From Taenia hydatigena (taxonomy: Eukaryota > Platyhelminthes > Cestoda > Cyclophyllidea > Taeniidae): a stretch of DNA of 64,000 nucleotides. Made by a program: the position numbers and the translations under genes. The stretch is from the NCBI GenBank assembly GCA_036345935.2, contig JADWOT020001848.1, positions 1-64,000 of the forward strand, in the 5' to 3' direction. Positions 12,901-24,739 of the stretch are shown one piece after another (the first letter of the stretch is position 1; each line of letters opens with the position of its first letter). Below the pieces are notes generated by a model. The model saw only the letters and a list, made by a program, of their open reading frames with translations. It had not been told where the DNA came from and made no database searches.

Positions 12901-15900
12901 GGCAAGGCTCATGTCCACGTCATGCTAGTCACGCCGATCATGAAAATTCCCATTTTTATCATTGCTGAGATACTATCGGCTTTAAAGGCCTCGTAGTTCG
13001 CTCACCTGTTCTCCACTTCAACTGCGTTTTGTCTGAGCTTGCTGTCATGCGATATGGTTTTGCTGCCCAGCAGGCGACCTGTGGAGACAGTTGGGTGGCA
13101 CTATTGGCGGAAGCCTTATTATTGGTTGTAACCATTTAGAATGATTTGTTTACGACAATCGGTCTATGGGATGATGTTTTATGAAACTGCTGATAGCCAA
13201 GTCTCGGCATTCGTACCTCAATTTTGAAGTGGATCCTTTTAAAAACAGTCAAAAACATTCAAAGGAAGGAAACTATCCTAGGTAACGAAGGCACACAGAC
13301 TAAACAGTTCGCACTCAATCAACTGTGCCTATCCTTCGATAAGCTAACCGTCTTGTATCCACGAGGAAGCACGGGGTAATTAAAACAAAAGACATTGGCC
13401 GTATTTTCGTAAAGACCTTATAAAGCCAAAACGAGGTCGCCAGTCATGGCACCAATATGCAAAAAATTAATGCGCGGAACCATAGCGTGATTTGAGCTTA
13501 TAAACTCGGTTAAAATAAGCGATTGGGACTGAGGGAGGGCAAATCCTTTGGATGGTCCCAAATTTCTATTCAATATCAGGATTGTTCTTGTCGGTCGGGA
13601 TCAAAGTAGGAAGGCATAAGCTCAAGCCCTCACAAATCTAAGGCCGATCTCCCTAATATACTCAATGGCTGAAAAACAAACAACTTTGAGCAATATATAA
13701 AGCGGTTTATGAAAGCTCTATGATCCAAAATAATCCAAAATCATTTTTTTAGATATGCACATCAATCCACATATTGATGAAAAGCTACCTGGATAAGATA
13801 AATCAAGAGGCCGCTACTGAGGTCTACGAAATGCACGTGGTGAAACTTCAAACAGACCAGCAATGAAATGCATGGAGTGAGGCCAAAGAAAGAGAAGTTA
13901 ATTTCACAAAGTCGAAAAGTATGAAATAAAGCAGAACGCGGTTCAACGAACCCCTTTTCACAATTCCTGACGGACGCATTTGAATTATCGTAAGAGATTA
14001 TTTAGAAGTGGGTGAGTAACCGCTAATCCTCTTCTTTGTTGAGGGGCGAGATTCACCCAAACTCTGGAGTGCTATTTAAATGTCTTCATGAAAGTCTCGA
14101 ATGCTACAATCAAGCAAGTCTGGTGAGATTTACCGCGCATGCTCCACAGCCTTAACAAAACAAAACACCCAACAGCCATTTAAGGTGACAACATGCGGAG
14201 GCAGACAGTGGGAAAGGTGGCTAACGCAAACAACTTTATTCTCACTTAGTGGCTATCGCTTAGAAAAGTGAGCCATTATTATCAGTAGCAAACCTCTGTT
14301 ACAATAAATGTGTTTAGTTGGGTTGCCGCCAACCACTCCACATTAAAATAGAAACTTGATAACTTACTATTCAGCAGTGGGAAGTAAAGCAACATTAAAG
14401 ACAAAAGAAAGCGCAACGCTTAGGCAGAATATGTCTATACATTAAGCAAGCGGAGAGGATTTTAGAGGTTGCTAATGGATTATCCACAGTTCAGTCACAT
14501 CTATTTAATAGGTTACACAATCGTTATGTGTGGACTGGATTTGATTGAAACCTGACGATTCGCATCGCTTAAACAATCCAGCATTTTAACTTTCACCATG
14601 TTTGTACATCCCAATGTAACATCAAGCATGCTTCGGCTTTGTGCAATTTGTCACGATGCATTTCTTAGCAAATAAGTTTGCCACGTGATGTTAGCACGAC
14701 TGCCTATGGAGAACAATTACCTAGCAATGATAACGCTACAACTCAGTCAGATGTCTACAGTGCTGTGCCTCGCGTGCTCCAGGTAAATGCACTGATTCCA
14801 ATAACTCAAGAAGAATTTTGACTCGTTTACCACTCTGAGTAGTGTGATCGCCTTACGATATCGCATGCTTTCCATATCTCTCATTCTATAACAGTGCGTA
14901 CTAGGAAGCCTTGGATGATGAAGAATTTTTGCTTTGCTAGCGGCAGAACCCCTATTCGCTTTCACCATACATACGTCACTCCCATGACACATCCCACAAA
15001 TCATCTAGCATGCAAAAATTATAGCAGTAGTAAGGACCGTGCTAACGCTCCTTCATCGCTAAGGTTAGCATCCATTGCGCGTTCCATCCAAGTCACTTCG
15101 AGTCATATCGCCAATGCGCATGCCATTTGTGTCGGTCTGGCTATAGTTAACGCCTCGTTATCCATAGAGAGTCAGAAAGTTTGAGTTTGCATCTAACGAT
15201 CCTTCGTAAGAGTCATGCATCCAGCAAGATTTAGATTCATTAAGCAAATTCTTGGCCTCAAGCAGTCATTAGATTCAGGATCAAAGAACTCCAACGGCTC
15301 TATTATAAGTAAAATCATCTTATCACTAGTGTAAGTGCAAATGTATGGATCTTCAGTTATGTTCATTGAGACGTCTGAAACCGGATCCGCACCTCATCTT
15401 CGTTTAGCAGTAAAAGTACACTGACGGATATTTGAGTAGCTGTTTGACGACACCAAAGTCCAGTTTGCAGCCTAGAGTTGCGGCATAGATGTAATTAGTT
15501 CTTAAGGTGCAGAAGAACCCGCAGACCTTCCGGCGCGCTCTGCTCCCGTGCAAGTGCACGACAATGAAGTGACCAAGGTAGTGAAGAAAAGAAGTCCATT
15601 CCATGTGGCACACACAGGGATCGCTGATATCGTGATCTAAGAGAAGCTGTGCTATACATTTCTGCATGCAACCACCTTAATAGTCACTGCCGTTCAAAGG
15701 ACGCAAATATCATAATGCAAGTTGCCACCGATGACGATGGGGAAGAGGAAGTGTGCTGACATACACGTTGTCACTGGACCTTGCTCGTGCTACCACCAAA
15801 GCAGACAAAGAATATTTCTATCAGATCTGACTGCTCTCTGCAACTAGCCGAAGGCCGAAGTAAGACAAATAAACGCCTTGACTTGCCACTTGATCGCCTC

Positions 15901-15934
15901 AAATGACCCTGGTAGCTTTGAAGCATTAGCGCAA
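9901..15934. other. About 6 kb with no supported gene
   Basis: Open frames here are short (at most about 96 codons) and overlap on both strands, as expected by chance. The frame at 11,134-11,400 (88 codons, plus) and the small frame at 12,256-12,480 (KMAEFKARN onward) look least random by composition. I could attach no family and no splice structure to them. No repeat partner was noticed inside the window. Confidence 0.4.
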
Positions 15935-16309
15935 TTAATATCTATGGAAAATCCTTTCATCCCTTAATTCTAGATAGAAGTAGGTTTCATACAAGACATT
16001 CGCTGCGCAAAAAATAACCTTCAAGGAATAATTCTGCTGCTTTAAAGTCATGGCCTTCTTGAAATGGATAAGGCTACTCGCCGCTGCCACCATTGCAGCA
16101 ACGTGTTTGACCATTGCCGTTTTCGCCTCGGCATTTACTCCGCTGTAGTGCGTAAGGTTAACAGATGAGAACAACCCTAGTGGTAAGTTGGTAATATTTG
16201 GCACAAAATAAGGTAATGGTGGTGTGCACGGATCGAGTTCAAGACCACTCAACGAAAACAAACGAAGTTCTGCACATTCCGCTTGCATATAATTTCCTCG
16301 ATTGATGTT
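15935..16309 (-). CDS. Candidate coding exon of unknown function, downstream of the F-box exon
   Basis: A minus-strand open frame of about 124 codons can be entered through a ...cttag acceptor at 16,310. It reads NINRGNYMQAECAELRLFSL and later NAEAKTAMVKHVAAMVAAAS, ending at a stop at 15,935. The Ala- and Leu-rich composition without low-complexity runs looks protein-like. A possible donor (gttatt) follows a SLK codon run inside the frame. It sits about 1.9 kb downstream of the F-box exon on the same strand, so it could be a later exon of the same gene. I recognise no family, and the exon call rests only on frame length, composition and the acceptor. Confidence 0.3.
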   Translation of the reverse strand, partial: NINRGNYMQAECAELRLFSLSGLELDPCTPPLPYFVPNITNLPLGLFSSVNLTHYSGVNAEAKTAMVKHVAAMVAAASSLIHFKKAMTLKQQNYSLKVIFCAANVLYETYFYLELRDERIFHRY

Positions 16310-18191
16310 CTAAGTGCTAATTCGTTTGGTTGTACGTTTGGTTGTGTGAAGAATTCGCTCAATTAACCCAGAAATGCTTGCTGAATGCACGATTCCAACA
16401 AAGAAGAAGCAATCGAGCTGGAGAGCAACGCTGAGGATCTACTGATTCGTGACGCTTGTGAGCGCATGACTGAAGACTGCTTCTGAACTAATTGAAGTCC
16501 ACTTGAATATGCCAACCTGACTGACACAGGTGATGATGAACAACGCGGATACCCAAAACATACACATTGAAAAAAATGGTTCATAGGCTGCAGAAAGGGG
16601 CTTCAGTAACGCCTTTTGATATCCAGTAACGTATAGTCGCTCCTGACGCCCTCCCTTAACCGCAAATGTGGCAGGGCTTTGAAGGTCAAGGATCGATTAT
16701 TGTAGCCATGTTTGCATGAACATTGGTTCCATTGCACTCTAAGGTCGTGTCGATGTGCCAGCATCTATTCGTCGACCCAAACAGTAAACCCAACACGCAA
16801 CGCTAGATTAGAGATGGTTTTCTCGTTTAGTCACCACACAAAAGCTGCCGTCTGATAAAGTTGACTTGGCATTACAGTTTAATTTAATTGCTTAGGCAAA
16901 ACTAACTAGACGGTTGTGCTATTCAGGAATGGGAATGTGTGCTATTCTACTGAGGCAGCCAATTAGTGTATTCCTTGAGTTAGCAGGAATCCGCTTTTCT
17001 GGCATAGAGTGAAACCAGGGCTCTAGCTGCTCACTACATCTTGGTTCGCAATACTAATTAAACTGAGCTCTCAATTAGCAACACAAATTAATGCGTAGGG
17101 AAGCATAGATCATTTTACCTGTATTTTGCTAACAAACCAGGCCACGTAATGGCATTGATTAGCCGTTTATTATCCTACTTTTTGCAATGCACATTTACTG
17201 GCTACTTTTCACTGTATGCACTCGAATAGCAGCTGTTCGAATTTACTTGATAAATCAAAACGACAACGTTTTGCTTCGATGACTTAAATATTAAACAAAA
17301 TCTGTCACGAGCCTTTCACTTAACAGACAACTGACAGGCAAACAATCAGACGCGCATTGCGTTCTCTGACCTGCATGAGCGGTTAAATGTTTGGTCTTCG
17401 AATCCAAGGAAATGCAAACATGCAGCTAACGAAAGTTCGTGAGTGCACTTTATCAGTTCCATTCTCAATTTCCTGCACGAATATGAATTTTAAAAATTTT
17501 CAAAATCTTGGGCATGCATTGTTAATTGTTTTCAAAAATGTGCATTCATCAAATGAATGGCAGTTAAACGAATGATGCTATCGTCTCCCCAATATGCCCA
17601 GTTTTTCGCTACATAGACGAGTATAGCATAGCTTAATACAATTTGCTAAATACCGCTTAATTCTGTGGCCCTGTTTTCAACAGGTTTACATGTTGCTAGG
17701 CCTGCGTTTCCTTAACTCTCCAACAATAAATGGGCACTAGCTGAACTGCCACCTTTGGCATTAGCAAAGTTTCCCCCTCGCATACATTCCATGGCTTTGG
17801 AAAAGGATCCTCTTCGGTGACCAAACGAGACATTTGCAGAGTCACAGCTCTCACCTGCTCCAAATCGATGGTGATACGAAACGTCATTTTGAGAAGACTG
17901 CCTCAATACGCTGCTCGTTTAGAATGCATAGCATGCATACAGCCATGCTTCGACGACCAACGCCACAAGACGTTAATGAGATGATCACGTCTCCAATGGC
18001 ACTTTGCTGCTAGGTTCTTGGTGGTTCCATTGGGTTGTGCCGGGCTTGCTTTGCTGTAGAGGAGTAGTCAGTCATCAAGAATATCATCTTATTTTGAAAA
18101 AGGCGACAATTAACGCATGATTGTCGTTTGATGACTGCTAATGAAAACTGAGGATTTCAAAGCATTGCTGAGCATTCATTCGAGTAGCAAT
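16310..18191. other. Probable intron/intergenic sequence; one small open frame
   Basis: Between the two minus-strand coding candidates lies mostly AT-rich sequence with stops. A 63-codon minus-strand frame at 17,696-17,887 (MTFRITIDLEQ then a gtgaga donor-like site) could be a small exon, but it has no independent support. Confidence 0.3.
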
Positions 18192-18686
18192 TCAAAAGCA
18201 CTGCTTATCAAAGTGTGTGTTCTCCCAGCACAATACCTTGTTCACAAAACTGTTCTTTATTAATTTAATTAGCAATAATTTACGACGTATCATTCTATCC
18301 AACTCTTTTGTCGCTTCTTCATCTATGTCTGGCATAATGCGAAAGCTGACAGTTGTGTGCTCACGATCACACGCAAGGGTAGATAGGAAGCGGGAGTAGG
18401 AATCTGTTTGCACCTTCTGGTATAGGATGGCTTCAGGGGCATTTCGGAAGGAATTAGGCGAAGGTTGGGGGAAGAGCAGTTGGTAGAGGTGTTTGTCTAC
18501 CCAGGTAAACTGGTTGATGTGCTGACACAGCAGAGTGGAGAATGGCTTTGTTGACAGAACCCACCTCCAGCTTGGGACACTTATGGCGAGACTTGCCAAA
18601 TCCCACAATCCAAGGTATTTGCATATTCTCAGTTGCAATTCAGGTGGGAGATCAGTGATTTCGCGTTGTGCAGTATTTTGTTCAGC
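18192..18686 (-). CDS. F-box domain protein, 3' exon
   Basis: F-box domains bind Skp1 and tie substrate receptors to SCF ubiquitin ligases. A clean acceptor (pyrimidine-rich ...ttcaatttag) precedes 18,686, and the frame is then open for about 164 codons to a stop at 18,192. About 12 codons in, it reads ITDLPPELQLRICKYLGLWD, followed by LASLAI and PSWRWVLS. This matches the F-box pattern LPxEL..I..yL...DL......W. The C-terminal half (YQLLFPQPSPNSF to MPDIDEEATKELDR, then basic IRRKLLLIK) is not a substrate domain I know. No LRR or WD40 repeats are visible. The start codon must lie in an upstream exon above 18.7 kb that I did not find. No poly(A) signal is obvious just after the stop, so the exon may not be terminal; a gtattg site at about 18,236 is a possible donor. 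Confidence 0.75.
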   Translation of the reverse strand, partial: AEQNTAQREITDLPPELQLRICKYLGLWDLASLAISVPSWRWVLSTKPFSTLLCQHINQFTWVDKHLYQLLFPQPSPNSFRNAPEAILYQKVQTDSYSRFLSTLACDREHTTVSFRIMPDIDEEATKELDRMIRRKLLLIKLIKNSFVNKVLCWENTHFDKQCF

Positions 18687-18949
18687 CTAAATTGAAAGGA
18701 AGGTATGCAGTCGTGAGCGACGTCAAAGTCGAAAGCGGGAAAAGAAATTTGAATGAACAGAGGTGAACAAAGATAAGTAAATAAATGACAGGACATAGGC
18801 GGCGACTATTACAACCTACCATTGTCGTCAGTCGCCGGCGCAGATACAAGGCGTGGTGGTGATGTCGAGGCTTAAATAATGAGTCGTGGGGGCAAGGGAA
18901 GTAGATTGACCTCAACGTGATGCTAGCACATTGGTTCATTCCATGTAGC

Positions 18950-19200
18950 TCAGTCTGAACGTCACCTTATCATGACGCCTATCACGCTCTCCACTTCCGA
19001 ATGAGTTGTGTGCGGGGAGCACAAACAATGCGACTCACTGCAAGACGCAATGCGTTTAAGCTTGTAGAGCGTAGTAGAAAGCAAAGCAGACACTCAACGG
19101 AGATGCGTTGCAGTGGGACATGAGAGTAGAGGCGTTGGCAGGAGGGATATAATCCATCATATCATCATTCATCCTGCGTGTGTGCACATCTCTAGTAAAG
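18950..19200 (+). repeat. R-family repeat copy R1
   Basis: One of five copies of a roughly 230-base family, recognisable by ggagcacaaacaatg, acactca.cg.agatgcgttg and agtgggacatgag. It is followed directly by block F1. Read on the complementary strand it keeps an open frame containing SHVPLQRI and ending IVCAPRTQ, shared with other copies. Confidence 0.75.
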
Positions 19201-19204
19201 TTTT

Positions 19205-19560
19205 CTTTTCATTTTGTCCTGTTTCTATTCTCAGACAAAATTCGATAGCAATGTTTTCTATCCATTCTTCTGGAGTGTCAACTCTACTTTGCATAATCTG
19301 TACTCTACAATCTTAGCAATCTTAGCTGTATTAGAATCGCATGTTTCTTATGCATTTAAAAGTGCTTTCCTTGCAAAATGTAGACGTACAACAGGTCGAA
19401 ACACAAGAGGAGGCAACATGATGTTTCCACCAACAGCAGCTCAACCAACATGCAGAACATAATGAGTGTGTCAAACGGTAAACCACACAGCATTCCCTTC
19501 GGTATGATAATTCTTTCCTTGAATTAAACAAAGCATGTACTTTGAATCCACAATGCTCTT
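19205..19560. repeat. Repeat block F1 (direct copy at 58,900-59,350)
   Basis: Aligned landmarks in the same orientation are cagacaaaattcga (19,233; 58,920 region), atcttagctg (19,318; 59,112), gtacaacaggt (19,384; 59,184), ccaccaacagc (19,428; 59,221) and ggtatg.taattc (19,501; 59,293). No coding potential is shared. Confidence 0.75.
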
Positions 19561-20779
19561 TTTTAATGTTTGACTTTTCTTGTTATTTGAATGTATGCTG
19601 CTATTAATTACTATTATGACACGGTCTATGATCGTTGGCAATTTATTCATGGACTGTTGCTGCAAATCAGGTTGCTATCCATACAACTTGTCGTGTAAGA
19701 AAGCCAAAAGATTGAGGAACACTAATATCATTATTCATGGCTAGGCTCCAATTATGACTTCGCCACGTACTCTGAGCAAACCTGCGTTACCTCCCAATGC
19801 ATTCAGTTGCTATTGTTAATAAATTTACTCAGTTTGCATGACCGGCGAAATGCACGTGAGTTAGCGGCCCTAAACACGATGAATACCTAAGAGAAGCTTT
19901 AACAATAGCTTATGTGCTTAGCGGGGATCTAATGGCTTCACAAATATTTTGGGAACAACCTGGTGAAGGCTGAGGGAAAAGCATCCGGCAAATACGCTTG
20001 TCCAGAGAAATTTATTGCCTTATGTGCAGTAGGGTGGAAAATGGCCGCTTCGAAATGGACCACATTAAGCTCGGCCTCGCAAGTATTCGTCCACATGACG
20101 GCCAGCCTGCTCAATTCGATGTCTTGTCTTTTTGCTGATGCACATTGAGATTCTGCTGCATTGCCTGCTGCGTCATTTGAAGAAAATATCACAACTTCAA
20201 AAATGTATTGAGTGAGTGGTTTCGCAGAGCCTTATCAAAAGGAGATATTCATACGACGAGTTGATTGTGGAGAACTTTGTAAATGCACACGCTTGCGATT
20301 ATTGTTAGGCAAGGGTATTGCAAAATCCAAAGATGCCCTAAAATACGCACAATACTGCCTTATTGCCCACTACAGCTTCGAAGGTGAATGGCTTAAAAGA
20401 GCCAAGTACGCGCTTGTTGCGCTGCGCTGATTGGACGCAGTAGAAATCGGCATGGTTGTTAACGGTCTGACGGAGGTTGACCAATCATTGCCTTCTGACT
20501 TGGGATCTTGTCCAAAAGTGTAAATTCAGTTATAAATATTCGTGCCACAAAGATATAAAGTGAAAGGCTGTTCTGCTCTGCTTTACGTAGAAGTCAGTGC
20601 AAGCACAATGGGTAGCCGATTAGCAAAAGTGGTCAAATTCGATAATTAGCCTTTATTAAGGCACAATTGAAGTAAAACAGAAGATAATCATTTTCAATGC
20701 AAACAGAACCAAAGATCTTTTCATGTGATTTCTTGTTGCTTAAGGCAAAGTGTAAATCCGTGATGAATGAAGACTTGAC
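19561..20779. other. No supported feature
   Basis: Short overlapping open frames on both strands (84 codons or fewer) and no repeat partner recognised. I see nothing to annotate. Confidence 0.45.
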
Positions 20780-21700
20780 AAATGTCCAAAATGCTAAATT
20801 GCGTGTTATTCGATCCCAGTAGGCAACAGTTTGCACACCTCTACACCCAAATTTGTGCCTTAGAATGGTGTCATTCTTAGTGATTCTCTACAGTCCGCAA
20901 ACATAATCTACATAGGTTCACTAATGCACTTGAAGAAGGCATAGCATTGCTAAGTCGCTTGTGCTCTTGGAGCAGGCAACTCGAAATCCATTACCATCAT
21001 TTCCATCAAACTTCGGGTTCTCAGATCTCCATGCCTATTCAACCCACGCTATCATCACACGACATGAGGTGATGAGGAACATCGTTTAAAAGGATATGAA
21101 GGGTAACAGTTAAAAACTAAGGTGGTTATTTTGCCGGAAGAAGTCTTGCGCAACCATGCATCAGGTTTTCACAATTTCTTCAAATGTTGCCAATCAGATG
21201 TACTGCAGCGGCAAACGTTTGGTCTTCTGGAGGGACTCGTAGGAAACGCCTTGTTCGCGATTGGAAAAAAAATATGGAATTTAGACTATCGAGGCAATGG
21301 CCGAATGATTTGTGAGTCTGACCACCCAACTCTGCAATGCAAAACTGCTTCTCATCGCAGGTCAGCCACTCAGTTAGCAAGCAATCGGAAATGCATCGCG
21401 CAACTTTATGGTCCATGCAATAGAAGAAAAGGTGATTCTGATAGATTTAAAAGCATATTTTTTTTGTTAGTCCACGTAGGTGACACTTATTTGGCGAGCC
21501 TTCACAATTCTCCTAATTGATGTAAGTGTTAGCGGTTGTTTCGTCATCCCAGTTGTTTGTTGCTGCGAGTTCTTAGCCCTCCAACATCCGATTCTTGTGC
21601 TGCCAAAAATAGGGAAATACAACTTGATAAGCAGTGTATCCATCATGAGAATGCTACTTTTCAAGTTGCTTCTCCATCGCACTCTTATCTAATCGCCATG
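20780..21700. repeat. Repeat block D2 (inverted copy of 6,950-7,880)
   Basis: Reverse-complement partner of D1. The plus-strand frame corresponding to the D1 minus-strand frame reads GRSLAQPCIRF, then TAAANVWSSGG and RKRLVRDWKK. It aligns without large gaps to the D1 peptide (GLALPC, AAAATVWSSGD). Stops interrupt both copies, so a pseudogene or an indel-broken exon are both possible. Confidence 0.8.
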
Positions 21701-23879
21701 GTGGGAAGGAAATCAAGTTATGACAATCGGAATAATGCGAAGCACTTTAAGGCACACAAGTATCAATAGTCCTTTGCATTCTCTTCCGCCTCCGTTACGC
21801 GCGCGATGATGCACGAGTGTCAGCTGAAGTGGAGAAGCACAAAGGCAAATGACATTTGCTTCTAAGAAACCACCAGACACCACGAACCACCAATCAAGTG
21901 AAAAAAAACAATAAATCACATGGCGTTCTGTCGCCTCCTAACATTCGTCTTGCTTCCCAAGTTATCGTCGTTCCCACCGCCCAATCCTTTGTCAGTACTT
22001 CAGTACTCCTTTGTCAGCTACTCACCTTTGGTCTGCTTCTCAGCCTCCATCGCCACTGCTTCCACCTCAATCTCTCTGATACCCCCAATCACACACTTCA
22101 CCGTTTTAACATCAAAATGCCAGAAGGGATTAAAAGCATAAAAATTATGGATAAGTTATGCCACCAGCTTCCCCTCCTCCTCTGCTTTATCTTCTCTTCC
22201 TTCTCCCCATCCTCATTTTCGTCGCAACTGATATCCTTGTGCGTTTCACTAATCAGGGTAGAAATATGAGAAGCGTCCTCGAGTGTAGCGTTTAATAGGA
22301 ATTCATATTCCTTCCACAAAATCGATTTCTGTATACTTAACTTAAATACATGGCTAGGAAAGTGGGTCAATGGAGAAATTTAAGAACATGCTGAAAGAAA
22401 AAAATAAGAAATTTAGTGCCCCAGCACCGTGCAGAGACATCCCCATGTTGACCTTTCCCATCCTTTCCTCTACTTACCCTCCGTAAACCTCTCGCTTTTG
22501 CCTCGTACCCAACCATTCTTTCGTTGCTTCGCCCAGGTTGGTGATGTTCGCTCGCCACCATTGTACTCCCTGGTGTAAGGCAACAATGGATCTTGGTATA
22601 GAATTAGAGTAATCGGCAGAAAAGCACCTTTGCTCGAGCCATAGTAATCGCAAGGGGTGAGTTGCCAATGCATAACAGGCATCCTCTCAAGAAAAGCCGA
22701 GGACAAGCAGTTACAACGAGGCAGCGCATTTAAGTCAAAGCACATTAGTATCGGTGGTTCTTCTCATTCTCTTCCTCCTCCTTTGCATGCGTTAAGTGCA
22801 CATAACTTAATCAGGTCACGAAAGCACAGAAGTGAGTGGCGCCAGCTCCCTCAAAACCACCTCTTAGTAGTTCTGTCCAAAGTCCACACCTAGACGGCAC
22901 TGAGTGACACCACACGGCACGTGTTGCAATCGATTTACACGTGGCAGGTTTGAATTGGTTCACAACACGACAAACCGTCAGACATGCTGTTCTACGTGTT
23001 GCATGCCTACATTTATTCATCTTGCTTTACCGCCTTGCCATTCATGCCATTCAGTATTCGTCGGTGCTTCTCTCCTGTCTCGTTTCATTCTTGCCCCCAG
23101 CCATATTTGTATTTTTTACTTCCGCCGCTACCCTCTCCATCTCCTCACCACTCCTAGCCTTTCAATCCTTAATTTTAGAGGCATCGAAAGGGAGAAAGCG
23201 GATAGCTATCATAGAAATGGGATGAATTTTGGTGCTAACACCCCTTCCTCTACCTGTGCTACCTTCTACTCCCGGAATTCACCTGCGTGCGTCATTTCAA
23301 TATTTTCACATTAGATATCCAGCATAATTACATAGAAAGGGAGCTATGACTAGGCAGTTCACGTGTCATTGGGACGAAATTTTCAAATTCTACCCGATCA
23401 CGCGTCCAGATGAGTAAGCGATTAAATCAGTTCAGGAATAGATGGTAGAAATATAGAAAGCAGTAAAGAAGGCTACACCACAGCAATGTGGATAGTCATC
23501 CCGCAGCGATCATTTCCAGCCCTCTTCTGTCCATCTCCACTCTCACTCCTTCCATTTCAGCGACTTCTCACCTCTTCGCATCTACCGTAATCATTCCCTG
23601 TCTCATTCAGCTAAAAATTCATGTTAACTAACTTCTGCCCAAAAAAAGGCATAGACCACAATTGCCGTTCCGAGTGCAAAACAACAATTGTTCCAAGCAC
23701 AGAAGTGGGAGTCTTCATCAGAAATGCCGCTTCGTTAGCTCAATAGTAATAGCTAGGGGCGGGTCGTTAAGCTCTCATCTACCGAGCATAACCTGTCCCC
23801 ACAGGCGTCTTATGCATTAAATTTAAGTCTACCTTAATATTTTAATTTGGTTCGCCAAATTAACACGATACAACTGCAT
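21701..23879. other. Pyrimidine-rich region with one plausible minus-strand intron
   Basis: Much of 21.9-23.6 kb is C/T-rich on the plus strand. On the minus strand a strong donor (ggagg|gtaagtag, 22,477) is followed 87 bases later by a strong acceptor (ttattttttctttcag type, ending at 22,391), the best intron-like pair outside RyR. The flanking frames (for example VQWWRANITNLGEATKEWLG before the donor) belong to no family I know, and the open frame closes soon after the acceptor. A minus-strand frame at 22,098-22,370 is rich in acidic and lysine residues (DENEDGEKEEKIKQRRR). Confidence 0.3.
22391..22477 (-). other. Predicted 87-base GT-AG intron
   Basis: The donor gtaagt and an acceptor with a long T/C tract ending in cag lie 87 bases apart on the minus strand, a spacing close to the 84-base intron in the RyR exons. 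Exonic frames on either side are not identified, so this marks a candidate transcription unit only. Confidence 0.35.
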
Positions 23880-24110
23880 GTCATGCAAGTTGAGATCTTC
23901 TCTTTCTCGCAGACATTAGGGATCAAAGCACACATGGAAAGGCAAAGACTCTCTTGTCTATGCCTCCTTTCTCATGTCCTACTCCAACGCATATTCGGAG
24001 ACTGTCTCCTTTGTCGCCTACTGCACTCTATACACTCACACGCATTGCGCCCTGCAGAAGAAAAATTTTCTTCAAATGATGCATGAGTTCTATTAATTAC
24101 ATGTGCCGAG
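23880..24110 (-). repeat. R-family repeat copy R2 (opposite orientation)
   Basis: This copy lies in the reverse orientation to R1, R3, R4 and R5. Its plus strand therefore carries the conserved frame directly: LSCLCLLSHVLLQRIFG then CLLCRLLHSIHSHALRP. Core nucleotide words are ctcatgtcctactccaacgc and gactgtctcctttgtcgcc. Confidence 0.75.
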
Positions 24111-24739
24111 TCCACTTTAATCTGAAATAAGTGAGCGTGTCGAGTTACAGGAAGGAAAAAGCAATTAGATGAAGTCAATTGGTGGATGACTAATAGAATG
24201 CTAGCGAAGTGTAGAGTTGAGATAGAATGGCCAAAGAACTAGCCATCGAATGGACAACCAAAAGAGATTTTACCGCGCCCAGGACGAAAGTGTCGTTTTG
24301 ATTTAGCTGTTTTTGTGAGATAGCAATTCAGGCGACTACCTAAACGACGGAAACAAAGGTAAACAATGCAACATACACGAACTTAGGCAAACAGACAAGA
24401 GCGTAGATGCATGGTAAAAATAGAAAGGGTGGTCTAGAGTGGAAAACCATGCAAAGAAATTCTTTACAAAAAGAATATAAGGAGTAGATAGTGAGATGAG
24501 TAAGTAGGAATTCGAGCAGCTGACAAATTACAAAGTAAGAAGTAGGAGCAACGCGTCCACCTTTGCTCCTCAAAGGCTGAGTGAAGGAGCAGAAGTAGGA
24601 GATGGAATCGAGGCGAAGTAGTGTAGTAGAAACCAAAGCGACAGAAAGATATAAATAGAGATTTGATGATAATCATTGCTGAACTTTGTTAAAACACGAT
24701 TTTGTCTCGGGCAGAGCGTGAATGGTTCAGGTCTAGTCT
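24111..24739. other. No supported feature
   Basis: Between R2 and block X1. Open frames at 24,340-24,676 on the minus strand are hydrophobic and C/F/L-rich, as expected from an A/G-rich plus strand. I see no gene. Confidence 0.4.
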
